Shown: positions 24,520-34,189, counted from the first letter of the stretch. The stretch is 64,000 nt of DNA from Serratia marcescens (GCF_001902635.1 NZ_MJAO01000014.1:93242-157241), one strand, 5' to 3'. Notes: generated by a model from the letters alone, not told the origin. Made by a program: numbers and translations.

Positions 24520-24852
24520 TCAGGCCATGATCAGTCGCTTAAACAGCAGCTGCTGGATATCCTGCCGATGTGACAAAATCGCATGTGCTGTTACCAACCT
24601 TCCGTCTACGGAATACAAAACCCGGTAACCACCAGCGTGATTAAACTCCCGGTACTTTGCGCAGCCGATTTTGAGCAGCTCAGGGCAAATCTGGCATCCC
24701 TGCGGGAACTGGCCAACGATGCTCTCAAATTGAGTGAGAATATCTGCAATCACCGGGCGCGGTTCGACATCAACGCGACGGAGATGGTTCACTATTGTAT
24801 CGATGCAGTGCTTTACCGTAAGCGTGTACTCAAAGGTCATCTGCTGTTCCAT
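24520..24852 (-). CDS. RelE/ParE-superfamily toxin
   Basis: 110 residues from ATG 24852, which has AAGGGA upstream; MTFEYTL at 24837 is an alternative. The ParE/RelE core is suggested by the two N-terminal helices (HCIDTIVNHLRRVDVEPR), then KYREFNHAGGYRVLYSVDGRLV and AHAILSHRQDIQQLLFKRLI. It lies 31 bases after a Phd/YefM-like antitoxin in one operon. Action as mRNA interferase or gyrase poison cannot be decided. The gene order antitoxin then toxin is classical. Confidence 0.82.
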   Translation of the reverse strand: MEQQMTFEYTLTVKHCIDTIVNHLRRVDVEPRPVIADILTQFESIVGQFPQGCQICPELLKIGCAKYREFNHAGGYRVLYSVDGRLVTAHAILSHRQDIQQLLFKRLIMA

Positions 24853-24883
24853 TGCAATCCCTTAATGTTGAGCACTGTAATGC

Positions 24884-25111
24884 TTAAAGCCCATCCAACA
24901 GCTGTTCCTTCGAGAACACGTGCCCTTCCGCTTTATCTTTCTCTGACAGCGTCAGCAATTTCAGCAGAGCAATGGCGTTCTCCCGCTCCTGCTGCTGCTC
25001 ATAGGATTCTATCACGTAGGCGGGAACCCCATTTTGCGTGACCAGGATAGGTTCAGAGAGATCGAGCGTGGCCGCGTTTTTTTTAACGTAGCTGATGGTC
25101 TCTACTTTCAT
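24884..25111 (-). CDS. Phd/YefM-family antitoxin
   Basis: 75 residues from MKVETISYVKKN at 25111, preceded by GGGGG; a start at 25132 would lack this. The N-terminal part ASNxT-like fold reads LDLSEPILVTQNGVPAYVIES, the usual Phd/YefM DNA-binding domain. The C-terminal KDKAEGHVFSKEQLL would wrap the toxin. It should neutralise the downstream toxin and repress the operon at the palindrome 31 bases upstream. Confidence 0.87.
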   Translation of the reverse strand: MKVETISYVKKNAATLDLSEPILVTQNGVPAYVIESYEQQQERENAIALLKLLTLSEKDKAEGHVFSKEQLLDGL

Positions 25112-25141
25112 CGTGCCCCCAGGCGCTATCAATCATACCAA

Positions 25142-25168
25142 GGTCTGAATATAGGCCATATTTAGACC
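25142..25168. promoter_or_regulatory. 27-bp imperfect palindrome, probable antitoxin operator
   Basis: GGTCTGAATAT and ATATTTAGACC flank AGGCC; only a few positions break the dyad. It sits 31 bases before the antitoxin start, overlapping the likely promoter, as expected for an autoregulated Phd/YefM operon. Confidence 0.65.
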
Positions 25169-25215
25169 ACAAACAATGTTCGGCTTTATCCAAGGCTGGA
25201 AGCATGGCGGAAAAG

Positions 25216-25227
25216 ATATGGCCATAT
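25216..25227. promoter_or_regulatory. Second palindrome ATATGGCCATAT
   Basis: A perfect 12-base palindrome sharing the ATAT-GGCC-ATAT core with the operator at 25142-25168, 48 bases away. It may be a second antitoxin site, or fortuitous beside the guaA terminator. Confidence 0.4.
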
Positions 25228-25230
25228 AAA

Positions 25231-25259
25231 GAAAAACCCCCTGTAAAAACAGAGGGTTT
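25231..25259 (-). terminator. Intrinsic terminator of guaBA
   Basis: AACCCCCTGT (25235-25244) pairs with ACAGAGGGTT (25249-25258), one mismatch, followed on the minus strand by TTTTTC. It lies 45 bases after the guaA stop. Confidence 0.8.
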
Positions 25260-25303
25260 CAGTCACTTCGTCCTAGTTGCGAACAGGCTGCGAAGGGGGT
25301 TAA

Positions 25304-26881
25304 TCATTCCCACTCAATCGTCGCCGGCGGCTTGCCGCTGATGTCGTACACCACGCGGGAGATGCCGTTCACTTCGTTGATGATGCGGTTGGACACGCGG
25401 CCAAGGAAGTCATACGGCAGGTGCGCCCAGTGCGCGGTCATAAAGTCGATGGTTTCAACCGCACGCAGGGAGACCACCCAGTCGTATTTGCGGCCGTCGC
25501 CCATTACGCCGACCGAACGCACCGGCAGGAACACGGTGAACGCCTGGCTGACTTTGTTGTACAGATCGGCTTTGTGCAGCTCTTCGATGAAGATGGCATC
25601 GGCGCGGCGCAGCAGATCGCAGTACTCTTTCTTCACTTCGCCCAGTACGCGCACGCCCAGACCCGGCCCCGGGAACGGGTGACGGAACAGCATGTCGTAC
25701 GGCAGGCCCAGCTCCAGGCCGATCTTGCGCACTTCGTCTTTGAACAGCTCTTTCAGCGGCTCGACCAGGCCCAGCTTCATCTCTTTCGGCAGGCCGCCCA
25801 CGTTGTGGTGCGACTTGATCACGTGCGCTTTGCCGGTGGCGGAAGCGGCGGACTCGATCACGTCCGGGTAGATGGTGCCCTGTGCCAGCCATTTCACCTG
25901 CTCTTGCTTGCAGGCTTCTTCGTCGAACACTTCAACGAACACGCGGCCGATGATTTTGCGCTTGGCTTCCGGCTCGTCCACACCCGCCAGTGCGGTCAGG
26001 AAGCGATTTTCCGCCTCGACGTGCACAATGTTCAGGCCGAAGTGGTCGCCGAACATTTCCATCACCTGCTTGGCTTCGTTCAGGCGCAGCAGGCCGTTGT
26101 CGACGAATACGCAGGTCAGGCGCTTGCCGATGGCGCGGTGCAGCAGCATCGCGGTGACGGAGGAGTCAACGCCGCCGGACAGGCCGAGGATCACGTGGTC
26201 TTCACCTACCTGCTCGCGGATGCGCTCGACCGCATCTTCGATGATGGTAGCTGGGGTCCACAGGGCTTCACACTGGCAGATCTCCAGTACGAAACGCTCC
26301 AGCATGCGCTGGCCCTGACGGGTGTGGGTCACTTCCGGGTGGAACTGCACGCCGTAGAAGCGTTTTTCTTCGTTGGCCATAATGGCGAACGGGCAGGTGT
26401 CGGTGCTGGCGATGGTCACGAAGTCGGACGGGATCGCGGTCACTTTGTCGCCGTGGCTCATCCACACGTCCAGCAGCGGTTTGCCGGCCGGGCTGATGGC
26501 GTCTTCGATGTCGCGCAGCAGCGCGCTCTCTTTGACGATTTCCACCTGCGCGTAGCCGAACTCGCGTTCGTTGGAGCCCTGCACATGGCCACCCAGCTGC
26601 ATCGCCATGGTCTGCATGCCGTAGCACACGCCCAGCACCGGCACGCCGGCGGTGAACACGTAGTCAGGGGCGCGCGGGCTGCCGGCTTCGGTGGTGCTTT
26701 CCGGGCCGCCGGACAGGATGATGCCGCTTGGGTTGAATTCGCGGATCTGCTCTTCGCTAACGTCCCAGGCCCACAGCTCGCAGTAAACGCCGATTTCGCG
26801 CACGCGGCGGGCGACCAGTTGGGTGTATTGCGAACCGAAGTCCAGTATGAGGATGCGATGCTTATGGATATTTTGTGTCAT
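25304..26881 (-). CDS. guaA: GMP synthase (glutamine-hydrolysing) GuaA
   Basis: 525 residues from [20 protein letters not shown] at 26881, equal to E. coli GuaA; the seven codons to 26902 are dropped. Class I glutamine amidotransferase domain first (nucleophile in [10 protein letters not shown], catalytic [11 protein letters not shown]), then the ATP pyrophosphatase P-loop [15 protein letters not shown] and the dimer domain ending [11 protein letters not shown]. It converts XMP to GMP in the cytoplasm. Second gene of guaBA, 177 bases after guaB; this gap is longer than in E. coli and contains a GC-rich hairpin near 26941-26971. Confidence 0.98.
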   Translation of the reverse strand: MTQNIHKHRILILDFGSQYTQLVARRVREIGVYCELWAWDVSEEQIREFNPSGIILSGGPESTTEAGSPRAPDYVFTAGVPVLGVCYGMQTMAMQLGGHVQGSNEREFGYAQVEIVKESALLRDIEDAISPAGKPLLDVWMSHGDKVTAIPSDFVTIASTDTCPFAIMANEEKRFYGVQFHPEVTHTRQGQRMLERFVLEICQCEALWTPATIIEDAVERIREQVGEDHVILGLSGGVDSSVTAMLLHRAIGKRLTCVFVDNGLLRLNEAKQVMEMFGDHFGLNIVHVEAENRFLTALAGVDEPEAKRKIIGRVFVEVFDEEACKQEQVKWLAQGTIYPDVIESAASATGKAHVIKSHHNVGGLPKEMKLGLVEPLKELFKDEVRKIGLELGLPYDMLFRHPFPGPGLGVRVLGEVKKEYCDLLRRADAIFIEELHKADLYNKVSQAFTVFLPVRSVGVMGDGRKYDWVVSLRAVETIDFMTAHWAHLPYDFLGRVSNRIINEVNGISRVVYDISGKPPATIEWE

Positions 26882-27058
26882 TGAGGCGAATTCCAGCAAC
26901 AAGAGAAAAAGGAAAAATCTAAATCGTCAGGACGATTTCAGGCGGCGAGGCCAAGCAGTTGGCCGCCGCCCGCAGTACAGCATGCGCAGTTGACACAACG
27001 TCAATGAGCACTGCGAGCAGCGGACGGCGAACAAATGCGCCGGCCGCAGCCCCTGAAA

Positions 27059-28522
27059 TCAGCCCATGCGGTAGTTCGGCGACTCTTTGGTGATGGTCAC
27101 GTCATGCACGTGGCTTTCCTGAATGCCGGCGCCGCTGATGCGCACGAACTCCGCCTTGGTGCGCAGATCGTCGATGGTGGCGCAACCGGTCAGACCCATG
27201 CAGGAGCGCAGGCCGCCCATCTGCTGGTGCACGATGGCTTTCAGCATGCCTTTATAGGCGACGCGGCCTTCGATACCTTCCGGCACCAGTTTGTCGGCGG
27301 CGTTATCGGTCTGGAAGTAACGGTCGGAAGAGCCTTTGGACATCGCGCCCAGTGAGCCCATGCCGCGGTAAGACTTGAACGAACGGCCCTGATACAGCTC
27401 GATTTCACCTGGGGATTCTTCGGTACCCGCCAGCATGGAGCCAACCATCACGCAAGATGCGCCTGCCGCGATCGCTTTCGCGATGTCGCCGGAGAAGCGG
27501 ATGCCGCCGTCGGCGATAACCGGAATGCCGGTGCCTTCCAGCGCTTCCACCGCGTCAGCGATGGCGGTGATCTGCGGTACGCCCACGCCGGTCACGATAC
27601 GGGTGGTACAGATAGAGCCCGGGCCGATACCCACTTTCACCGCGCTCACGCCGGCTTCAGCCAGCGCTTTGGCGCCCGCTGCGGTCGCGACGTTGCCGCC
27701 GACGATCTGCAGATCCGGGTATTTGGCGCGGGTTTCACGGATGCGCTGCAATACGCCTTCGGAGTGGCCGTGCGAGGAGTCGATCAGCAGGACGTCAACG
27801 CCTGCCGCCACCAGCGCATCAACGCGCTCTTCGTTGCCGGCGCCGGCGCCGACCGCCGCACCTACGCGCAGACGGCCGTGCTCGTCTTTACAGGCGTTCG
27901 GTTTACGTTCCGCTTTCTGGAAGTCTTTAACGGTGATCATGCCCAGCAGGTGGAAGCTGTCGTCCACCACCAGCGCTTTCTCTACGCGCTTTTCGTGCAT
28001 TTTCTGCAGCACCACGTCGCGCGCTTCACCTTCTTTCACGGTGACCAGGCGATCTTTCGGCGTCATCACCGCGGTAACCGGCTGAGACAGATCGGTCACG
28101 AAGCGCACGTCGCGGCCGGTGATGATGCCGACCAGCTCGTTGTCTTCGGTGACGACCGGGTAACCGGCGAAGCCGTTGCGCGCGGTCAGCTCTTTCACTT
28201 CCTGCAGCGTGGTGGTTGGGGTAACGGTCTGCGGGTCGGTGACTACGCCGCTTTCATGTTTCTTCACGCGGCTGACTTCTTCAGCCTGGCGCTCGATGGA
28301 CATGTTTTTGTGGATGAAGCCCAGGCCGCCTTCCTGCGCCAGCGCGATGGCCAGGCCGGATTCGGTAACGGTATCCATGGCTGCGGACAGCATAGGGATG
28401 TTCAGGCGGATGGTTTTGGTCAGTTGAGTGCCGAGCTCTGCGGTGTTAGGCAGAACCGTGGAGTGGGCTGGAACCAGGAGGACGTCGTCAAACGTCAGAG
28501 CTTCTTTAGCGATACGTAGCAT
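27059..28522 (-). CDS. guaB: IMP dehydrogenase GuaB
   Basis: 487 residues from [19 protein letters not shown] at 28522. The TIM barrel contains the IMP loop with the catalytic Cys in [13 protein letters not shown], and two CBS domains are inserted near 95-205 ([26 protein letters not shown]). It makes XMP from IMP, the committed step to guanine nucleotides. Divergent from xseA over 170 bases, where a weak PurR-like site is visible. Confidence 0.98.
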   Translation of the reverse strand: MLRIAKEALTFDDVLLVPAHSTVLPNTAELGTQLTKTIRLNIPMLSAAMDTVTESGLAIALAQEGGLGFIHKNMSIERQAEEVSRVKKHESGVVTDPQTVTPTTTLQEVKELTARNGFAGYPVVTEDNELVGIITGRDVRFVTDLSQPVTAVMTPKDRLVTVKEGEARDVVLQKMHEKRVEKALVVDDSFHLLGMITVKDFQKAERKPNACKDEHGRLRVGAAVGAGAGNEERVDALVAAGVDVLLIDSSHGHSEGVLQRIRETRAKYPDLQIVGGNVATAAGAKALAEAGVSAVKVGIGPGSICTTRIVTGVGVPQITAIADAVEALEGTGIPVIADGGIRFSGDIAKAIAAGASCVMVGSMLAGTEESPGEIELYQGRSFKSYRGMGSLGAMSKGSSDRYFQTDNAADKLVPEGIEGRVAYKGMLKAIVHQQMGGLRSCMGLTGCATIDDLRTKAEFVRISGAGIQESHVHDVTITKESPNYRMG

Positions 28523-28585
28523 GGGCAATATCTCACCAGGGTGGGCTGTGAAAAAGATAAAATATTGCCGCGGCATTATACAGAG

Positions 28586-28601
28586 CGGAATCGGTTGCCT
28601 C
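28586..28601. promoter_or_regulatory. Possible PurR operator upstream of guaB
   Basis: GCGGAATCGGTTGCCT resembles the PurR consensus ACGCAAACGTTTGCGT at roughly two thirds of positions, in the guaB-xseA gap. E. coli guaBA is PurR-controlled, which raises the prior. Confidence 0.4.
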
Positions 28602-28692
28602 CAGCACTTTCTTACAAAAAGTCTTGATTACCTTTTTCAGCCATGTAGTATCGACCAATTAAGTGATTGTTTTGAAATTTGATCTGGGTCAC

Positions 28693-30069
28693 ATGACGCT
28701 ACCTGTTTCGCCTTCCATTTTTACCGTAAGCCGCCTGAATCAGACGGTTCGCCAACTGCTGGAAATGGAAATGGGGCAGATTTGGCTCTCCGCCGAGATC
28801 TCCAACCTCTCCCAGCCCGCCTCGGGCCACTGGTATTTCACGCTGAAAGACGATCGCGCCCAGGTGCGCTGCGCGATGTTCCGCAACAGTAACCGCCGCG
28901 TCACCTTCCGGCCGCAAAACGGCCAGCAGGTATTGGTGCGCGCCAGCATCACGCTGTATGAACCGCGCGGCGACTACCAGCTGATCGCCGAAAGCATGCA
29001 GCCCGCCGGCGACGGCCTGCTGCAGCAGCAGTTCGAGCAGCTGAAACAGCGCCTGAGCGCCGAAGGGCTGTTCGACCAGCAGTTCAAGCAGCCGCTGCCC
29101 GCCCCGGCTAAACGCGTCGGGGTGATCACCTCCGCCAGCGGCGCGGCGCTGCACGATATTCTGCAGGTATTGCAGCGGCGCGATCCGTCGCTACCGATCG
29201 TCATCTACCCTACCTCGGTGCAGGGCGCGGAGGCACCGCTGCAGATCGTGCGCGCCATCGAGGCCGCCAACCGCCGCGATGAATGCGACGTGCTGATCGT
29301 CGGCCGCGGCGGCGGTTCGCTGGAAGATCTGTGGAGTTTCAACGACGAACGCGTGGCGCGGGCGATCTTCGCCAGCCGCATTCCAATCGTCAGCGCCGTC
29401 GGCCATGAAACCGACGTCACTATTGCCGACTTCGTCGCCGATCTGCGCGCGCCAACCCCTTCCGCCGCCGCCGAACTGGTCAGCCGCAATCAGCTCGAGC
29501 TGTTGCGCCAGTTGCAGTCGCAACAGCAGCGGCTCGAGATGGCGATGGATTACTACCTGGCGCAGCGCCAGCAGCAGTTCACCCGCATTCACCACCGTTT
29601 ACAGCAGCAGCATCCGCATCTACGCCTGGCGCGCCAGCAGACGCTGTTGTTCAAGCTGCAGCGCCGAATGGAAGAAGGCATGCAGCAGCAGCTGCGCCTG
29701 GCCGCCCGCCGCAGCGAACGCGCCCAGCAGCGGCTGGCGCAGGTGCAACCGCAGGGCCGCATTCACCGTTACCAACAACGCGTACAGCAGCAGGAATACC
29801 GCCTGCAGCACGCGATGGAGCGGCAGCTCAACGCCTACCGTCAACGCTTCGGCGTGGCCTGCAGCCAGCTGGAGGCCGTCAGCCCGCTGGCTACGCTGGC
29901 GCGTGGCTACAGCGTGACGCAAACCCCGCGCGGCGAGCTGCTGAAAACCACCAAGCAGGCACAGGTGGGCGAATTGCTGAAAACCCGCCTGCAGGACGGC
30001 TGGGTGGAAAGCGAGGTGAAAACCATCACCGCCGCCAAAAAGCCGCGCAAAAAACGCTCGGCCGAGTAA
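28693..30069 (+). CDS. xseA: Exodeoxyribonuclease VII large subunit XseA
   Basis: 458 residues from ATG 28693. N-terminal OB fold ([16 protein letters not shown]-like [20 protein letters not shown]), then the catalytic core with [27 protein letters not shown] and [17 protein letters not shown], and a long glutamine-rich coiled coil (about 270-390). With XseB it degrades single-stranded DNA into oligonucleotides. Start chosen by E. coli homology; an upstream ATG at 28663 is less likely. Confidence 0.97.
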   Translation: MTLPVSPSIFTVSRLNQTVRQLLEMEMGQIWLSAEISNLSQPASGHWYFTLKDDRAQVRCAMFRNSNRRVTFRPQNGQQVLVRASITLYEPRGDYQLIAESMQPAGDGLLQQQFEQLKQRLSAEGLFDQQFKQPLPAPAKRVGVITSASGAALHDILQVLQRRDPSLPIVIYPTSVQGAEAPLQIVRAIEAANRRDECDVLIVGRGGGSLEDLWSFNDERVARAIFASRIPIVSAVGHETDVTIADFVADLRAPTPSAAAELVSRNQLELLRQLQSQQQRLEMAMDYYLAQRQQQFTRIHHRLQQQHPHLRLARQQTLLFKLQRRMEEGMQQQLRLAARRSERAQQRLAQVQPQGRIHRYQQRVQQQEYRLQHAMERQLNAYRQRFGVACSQLEAVSPLATLARGYSVTQTPRGELLKTTKQAQVGELLKTRLQDGWVESEVKTITAAKKPRKKRSAE

Positions 30070-30403
30070 TTCCAACGCCAGCGTAAAACGCTCTCCCGCT
30101 TCATGGTTGCCCCTCAGCTCGTCGGCAGGCTGGGCCGGGTGCCCTTGCGCGTATCACAGCGCCTCCCCCCTGCCGCCAACCCCTCGCCAATTCGTCGACA
30201 GAGCATCATAACCCCATGATCTGTTTTCCTTGCCGCACCGATAAAACGGCTCTATCAATGCAGGCTCCCCAGTGAAACTGTTTTTTTGCAAAGATTTTCA
30301 CAGGTGGGTGAAAAAATGGTCATAATGGCCGGAAAAGTCGGCCAGGATGCTGAAAAGCCGCAGTAAAAATATGCTCATGGACGAATTTTAAGGAGATCGC
30401 AAA
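30070..30403. other. 334-bp gap between xseA and the LacI-type regulator
   Basis: The first 220 bases show no gene, repeat or clear terminator. The last part holds an inverted repeat (ATTTTCAC at 30294-30301, GTGAAAAA from 30308) overlapping a promoter-like TTCACA and CATAAT, then AAGGAG before the regulator. This boundary marks where accessory genes interrupt the conserved xseA-yfgJ order. Confidence 0.6.
30294..30326 (+). promoter_or_regulatory. Predicted promoter and operator of the LacI-type regulator
   Basis: TTCACA (30297-30302) and CATAAT (30321-30326), 18 bases apart, resemble sigma-70 elements. The -35 lies inside the inverted repeat ATTTTCAC-N6-GTGAAAA, a fitting place for autoregulation by the encoded repressor. 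Confidence 0.45.
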
Positions 30404-31465
30404 ATGAACGGAAAGCTGAAAATTCAGGAGATAGCCCGCCAAACCGGGCTGTCGATCAGCACCGTTTCCCGCGTGCTGGCGGGCAAGGCCAACACCAGCG
30501 CCGAGGCGCGCCGCAAGGTGTTGGCTTACGCGCAGCAAAACGGCATTCTGCAGGGTATTTCCAGCGGCCGGCTGATGCTGAACAACCTGATGGTGTTCGC
30601 GCCGCAGCGCACCGACATCATCTACGACAGGGTCATCCAGGGCATCGCCACCGCGCTGATGCAACATGAGGTGCGCATCCGCTACTGCGGGTTGGAAGAG
30701 CGGCACAGCGACGGCGCGCTGTTTCTGGAAAAGATGCACGAGCCGTACACCGAAGCGGCGCTGCTCATCGGCATCGACGACGAGCACATCCACACGCTGG
30801 CCGCCGATCTGCGCAAGCCTTGCGTGCTGATCAACTGCAGCGATCGGCAGATGCGGCTGGACAGCGTCTCGCCGGATCATCTGTTGATCGGCGACTACTC
30901 CGCCAACTACCTGTTCCAGCAAGGGCACAGCCATATCCTCATCCTGCAGAGTCCCCACACTATGTCGCTGCGGCTGGCGGGCATCCGGCAGGCTTACGCC
31001 CGGCATCATCGGCCGTTCGACGACGGCCGCCATCTGCTCACCGCGTCCGGTTTCGACAGCGAAGCGGCCGAGCAGGCGCTGACCACCTACCTGACAAGCA
31101 TCAGCGGCCGCACCCCGTTGCCGACGGCGATCCTGGCCGACGGCGACGACATGGCGCTGGGCGCGGTCAAAGCGCTCAATAAGCTCGGGCTGCGCGTGCC
31201 GGACGACGTCTCGGTGATGAGCGCCGACGGCTTCAACCTGGCGGAACGCCATGATGTGCCGCTAACCTCGGTACAGGTCCCGCGCGACGAACTGGGTTAC
31301 GAGGCGATCCAACTGCTGCAGCGGCGCATGCTGCGCGCCGACGCCCCGCCGTGCAACCTGTTGCTGCACGGCCGGCTGGCGGTGCGCGCCTCGGTGCGGC
31401 ACATCAGCCCGCACCAGACCGCGCCGGCGGTGAGCACGCATGACCACAGGCGGTATGACGAGTAG
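30404..31465 (+). CDS. LacI-family transcriptional regulator
   Basis: 353 residues from ATG 30404 with AAGGAG upstream. The N-terminal LacI helix-turn-helix reads IQEIARQTGLSISTVSRVLAG, with the hinge near 50-58, then a periplasmic-binding-protein-like effector domain. Near the C-terminus VPDDVSVMSADGFNLAERHDVPLTSVQVP is the usual LacI closing region. The effector is probably a sugar or related metabolite by family. It is followed in the same direction, 62 bases on, by protealysin, so it may regulate the protease operon or simply be a neighbour. Confidence 0.9.
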   Translation: MNGKLKIQEIARQTGLSISTVSRVLAGKANTSAEARRKVLAYAQQNGILQGISSGRLMLNNLMVFAPQRTDIIYDRVIQGIATALMQHEVRIRYCGLEERHSDGALFLEKMHEPYTEAALLIGIDDEHIHTLAADLRKPCVLINCSDRQMRLDSVSPDHLLIGDYSANYLFQQGHSHILILQSPHTMSLRLAGIRQAYARHHRPFDDGRHLLTASGFDSEAAEQALTTYLTSISGRTPLPTAILADGDDMALGAVKALNKLGLRVPDDVSVMSADGFNLAERHDVPLTSVQVPRDELGYEAIQLLQRRMLRADAPPCNLLLHGRLAVRASVRHISPHQTAPAVSTHDHRRYDE

Positions 31466-31471
31466 GCTACA

Positions 31472-31517
31472 CTTAGGCACAGTGCATTCATTCGATGAGG
31501 TAAAATTTTTGCCTAAG
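31472..31517 (+). promoter_or_regulatory. Inverted repeat overlapping the protealysin ribosome site
   Basis: CTTAGGCA (31472-31479) and TGCCTAAG (31510-31517) are perfect 8-base arms. The right arm includes the first bases of the AAGGAG ribosome site (31515-31520) of protealysin, and TAAAAT (31501-31506) in the loop looks like a -10 box. It could be an operator around the promoter or, if transcription starts upstream, an RNA stem that hides the ribosome site. Confidence 0.45.
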
Positions 31518-31527
31518 GAGAGCCACT

Positions 31528-32553
31528 ATGCCAACCCAGCGCATGCGTTCCGTCATTCCTCCCTACATGCTGCGCCGCATCATTGAGCACGGCAACGCCC
31601 CGCAGCGCGACTGCGCGCTGCACACCCTGAACCACGTGCAAAGCCTGCTCGGCAACAAGCCGCTGCGCTCGCTGACGGAAAGAAACGCCAGAGCCGGTGA
31701 AGCGATCCGCGATATCTACGATGCCCAGAACTGCACCCAACTGCCCGGCAAACAGGTGCGCAAAGAGGGGCAGCCCAGCAATCACGACGTGGCGGTGGAT
31801 GAAGCCTACGAGTATCTCGGCGTCACTTACGATTTCTTCTGGCAAGCCTATCGGCGCAATTCGCTGGATAACAAAGGGCTGCCGCTGACCGGCAGCGTGC
31901 ACTACGGCGAAGAGTACCAGAACGCCTTCTGGAACGGCCAGCAGATGGTGTTCGGCGATGGCGACGGCGAGATCTTCAACCGCTTCACCATCGCCATCGA
32001 CGTGGTCGGCCACGAACTGGCACACGGCGTGACCGAGAGCGAAGCCGGGCTGATTTACTACCAGCAGTCCGGGGCGCTCAACGAGTCGCTGTCCGACGTG
32101 TTCGGCTCGCTGGTCAAGCAATTCCACCTGCAGCAAACCGCCAACCAGGCCGACTGGCTGATCGGTGCCGGGCTGCTCGCCAAGGGTGTCAAAGGCAAAG
32201 GGCTGCGCTCGATGTCGGCGCCCGGCACCGCCTACGACGACCCGCTGCTGGGCAAAGACCCGCAGCCCGCCAGTATGCAGGATTACATCCAGACCAAGGA
32301 AGACAACGGCGGCGTGCACCTCAACTCCGGCATCCCTAACCGCGCTTTCTATCTGGCGGCGACGGCGCTGGGCGGTTTCGCCTGGGAAAAAGCCGGCTAC
32401 GTCTGGTATGACACGGTGTGCGACAAAGCGCTGCCGCAGAACGCCGACTTCGCCACCTTCGCCCACGCCACGGTGAAACATGCGCGAGAGCGCTTCGATC
32501 AGAACGTGGCGGACAAGGTGCAGCAAGCCTGGCATCAGGTGGGGGTGGAATAA
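31528..32553 (+). CDS. Protealysin-like M4 (thermolysin family) metalloprotease precursor
   Basis: 341 residues, the length of S. proteamaculans protealysin. A short propeptide (about 1-50) carries the PPYML motif at 11-15 and Cys29. The catalytic domain has HELAH at 162-166 (zinc ligands and general base E163) and the third ligand E186 in GALNESLSDVFGS. The C-terminal lobe has GVHLNSGIPNRAFYL. There is no signal peptide, as in protealysin, which acts on actin and on bacterial proteins such as OmpX. AAGGAG lies 8 bases before ATG. It overlaps the emfourin gene by one base, so enzyme and inhibitor are co-translated. Confidence 0.93.
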   Translation: MPTQRMRSVIPPYMLRRIIEHGNAPQRDCALHTLNHVQSLLGNKPLRSLTERNARAGEAIRDIYDAQNCTQLPGKQVRKEGQPSNHDVAVDEAYEYLGVTYDFFWQAYRRNSLDNKGLPLTGSVHYGEEYQNAFWNGQQMVFGDGDGEIFNRFTIAIDVVGHELAHGVTESEAGLIYYQQSGALNESLSDVFGSLVKQFHLQQTANQADWLIGAGLLAKGVKGKGLRSMSAPGTAYDDPLLGKDPQPASMQDYIQTKEDNGGVHLNSGIPNRAFYLAATALGGFAWEKAGYVWYDTVCDKALPQNADFATFAHATVKHARERFDQNVADKVQQAWHQVGVE

Positions 32554-32894
32554 TGAAACCGCTGCCGACGCTCAATCAGGATACGGTCATTGAGCTGGCA
32601 CGCGAGGGAGGCTTCGCCTACATTCCCAAGCTGGCGGGCCAGCGGCGCATCGCGCTGGCCGATATCACGCCGGAGCAGCGGCAGCGTCTGAATCAGTTGT
32701 TGAACCAGACGCTGCCCTATGCCCGGGAAGAGGGCCAACCCAACTCCCCCGGCTGCGGCGACCAGCGCTACTATCGCGTGCAGATCAACTATACCAGCCC
32801 CACCCTGAGCAGCGAGATCGTGCTGTTAATCCCGGAAAGCAGCGCGCCGCAGGCGCTGGTGGATCTGTGGAAGACCGGCCAGGTGGATGAGTGA
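32553..32894 (+). CDS. Emfourin-like protein inhibitor of protealysin
   Basis: 113 residues from ATG 32553, whose first base is the last base of the protease stop codon. It begins MKPLPTLNQDTVIELAREGG and matches in size, position and character emfourin, the slow-binding M4 protease inhibitor described from Serratia proteamaculans. It should bind mature protealysin in the cytoplasm and keep it inactive. Followed after 4 bases by the stop of the convergent yfgJ. Confidence 0.9.
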   Translation: MKPLPTLNQDTVIELAREGGFAYIPKLAGQRRIALADITPEQRQRLNQLLNQTLPYAREEGQPNSPGCGDQRYYRVQINYTSPTLSSEIVLLIPESSAPQALVDLWKTGQVDE

Positions 32895-32898
32895 GGGC

Positions 32899-33120
32899 TT
32901 ACAACGGCTGATAACTGAAGAGCACACGCTTTTTGGAGATCAGCCCGTGCCCGTTCTGGCACAGGTAATCCACCGCGCCGCAGGCTTTCAACTCTTGCAG
33001 CGGCTGCCCGCATTCCGGGCAGCTCGCCAGCTGCCGATAATCGCGCTGACAGGCTTCACAATGGTAGTGACCCGCTACCCAATTCATGGTCTGACGACAT
33101 TGTGGACAATGCGCTTCCAT
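32899..33120 (-). CDS. yfgJ: YfgJ-family zinc-ribbon protein
   Basis: 73 residues with three Cys pairs: CPQC near 5, CEAC near 21, CPEC near 34, then LKACGAVDYLCQNGHGLISKKRV as in E. coli YfgJ. It is presumably a structural zinc protein; the function is unknown in the family. In E. coli it lies between xseA and der, so its position confirms that the LacI-protealysin-emfourin block is inserted in that interval. Confidence 0.92.
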   Translation of the reverse strand: MEAHCPQCRQTMNWVAGHYHCEACQRDYRQLASCPECGQPLQELKACGAVDYLCQNGHGLISKKRVLFSYQPL

Positions 33121-33133
33121 AACGACTCCCAGG

Positions 33134-34090
33134 TTAAATTGCGCCCCATGAGCGCAAGAAATAGATCCCCAACGCGGTGGTGAAGAACGAACCGACGGTG
33201 GTGATGGCGATAATATTCGCCGCCAGCGTGGCGTTGCCGCCCATGGCGCGAGTCATCACATAGCTGCCTGAAGCGGTCGGCGTGGCGGAAAACAGGAAGA
33301 TGATGCCCAGCGCAGCCCCCTGGAACCCGCACAGCCAGCCGGCGAGCGTCATCAGCAACGGCACCAGAAACAGCTTGGCCGCCGACGACAGCGCCGCCAC
33401 ATTGGACGAGCGGAACATGGCGCGGAAATCCAGACTGGCGCCGGTGCACAGCAGCGCCAACGGCAGCGACAACGCGGAGATATAGCTGCCGGTCTGGCGG
33501 ATCACCTGCGGGATGCCCAGCCCGGTTTGCGCATACGCCAGCCCGCACACCAGGCCGATGATCAATGGGTTGGTGACGATGCTGCGCAACAGCGACAGAT
33601 GGCTGATTTTTTTGCCCTGCCCGCCGTGCAAGCTGCGCGTCAGGGTGATCACCGACAGCACGTTGAACAGGATCACCGTCACCGTCAGGTACAGCGAAGC
33701 GAGCGCGATCCCTTCGCTGCCGTAGGCGGTCATGGCGTAGGCCAGGCCGACGATGGCGGTATTGGCGCGAAAGCCGCCCTGCACGAACACCCCGCGCTCC
33801 CGCGGCTCTTTCACCAGCCACTTGGCCGCCAGCTCCAGCAGCAGGAAGGTCGCCAACGTGGCCAGCGCGCCGAACAGCACCAGCGGCAGGTTGCCGAGCA
33901 GCTGCGGGTGGTTGGTGGCAATGCTGAAAAACAGCAGGCACGGCAGCGCGAGATTGAACACCAGGCGGGTCGCGCCGTCGACGAAACGGTCATCCATCAG
34001 GCGCCAATGGCGCAGCAGGATCCCCAGCAGCATCATCAACAGATTCGGCACGGTGACGTTGAACGCAAAACTCCAGGTTTTCCAGGACAT
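33134..34090 (-). CDS. AEC-family (auxin efflux carrier) transporter
   Basis: 318 residues with about ten transmembrane helices and a mirrored two-domain pattern. Family marks include VPNLLMMLLGILLRHW, GFRANTAIVGLAYAM and FSATPTASGSYVMTRAMGGN. AEC proteins export or exchange carboxylates such as malate or malonate. It sits between yfgJ and der, 13 bases from yfgJ, so the two may be co-transcribed. Absent from this place in E. coli K-12. Substrate unknown. Confidence 0.88.
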   Translation of the reverse strand: MSWKTWSFAFNVTVPNLLMMLLGILLRHWRLMDDRFVDGATRLVFNLALPCLLFFSIATNHPQLLGNLPLVLFGALATLATFLLLELAAKWLVKEPRERGVFVQGGFRANTAIVGLAYAMTAYGSEGIALASLYLTVTVILFNVLSVITLTRSLHGGQGKKISHLSLLRSIVTNPLIIGLVCGLAYAQTGLGIPQVIRQTGSYISALSLPLALLCTGASLDFRAMFRSSNVAALSSAAKLFLVPLLMTLAGWLCGFQGAALGIIFLFSATPTASGSYVMTRAMGGNATLAANIIAITTVGSFFTTALGIYFLRSWGAI

Positions 34091-34147
34091 GGTGTTCCTT
34101 CAGGCAGGCGAGGTAATCTTCAGATAATAAAACGATTTCAGGCCAAT

Positions 34148-34180
34148 AAAAAAGGGGCGCGGCATCACTGCCGCGCCCCT
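34148..34180 (-). terminator. Intrinsic terminator after der
   Basis: AGGGGCGCGGCA (34153-34164) pairs with TGCCGCGCCCCT (34169-34180), 12 perfect pairs, followed on the minus strand by TTTTTT. It lies 10 bases past the der stop. Confidence 0.92.
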
Positions 34181-34189
34181 CATGAGCGA

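Noticed and set aside
25421..26884. Long open frame (487 codons) antisense to guaA
   Set aside because: Mirror frame of a GC-rich conserved gene; composition is His/Arg/Gln-rich low-complexity and there is no ribosome site.
31513..32535. 340-codon open frame antisense to protealysin
   Set aside because: Protealysin motifs on the plus strand are unambiguous; the antisense product looks like non-coding composition.
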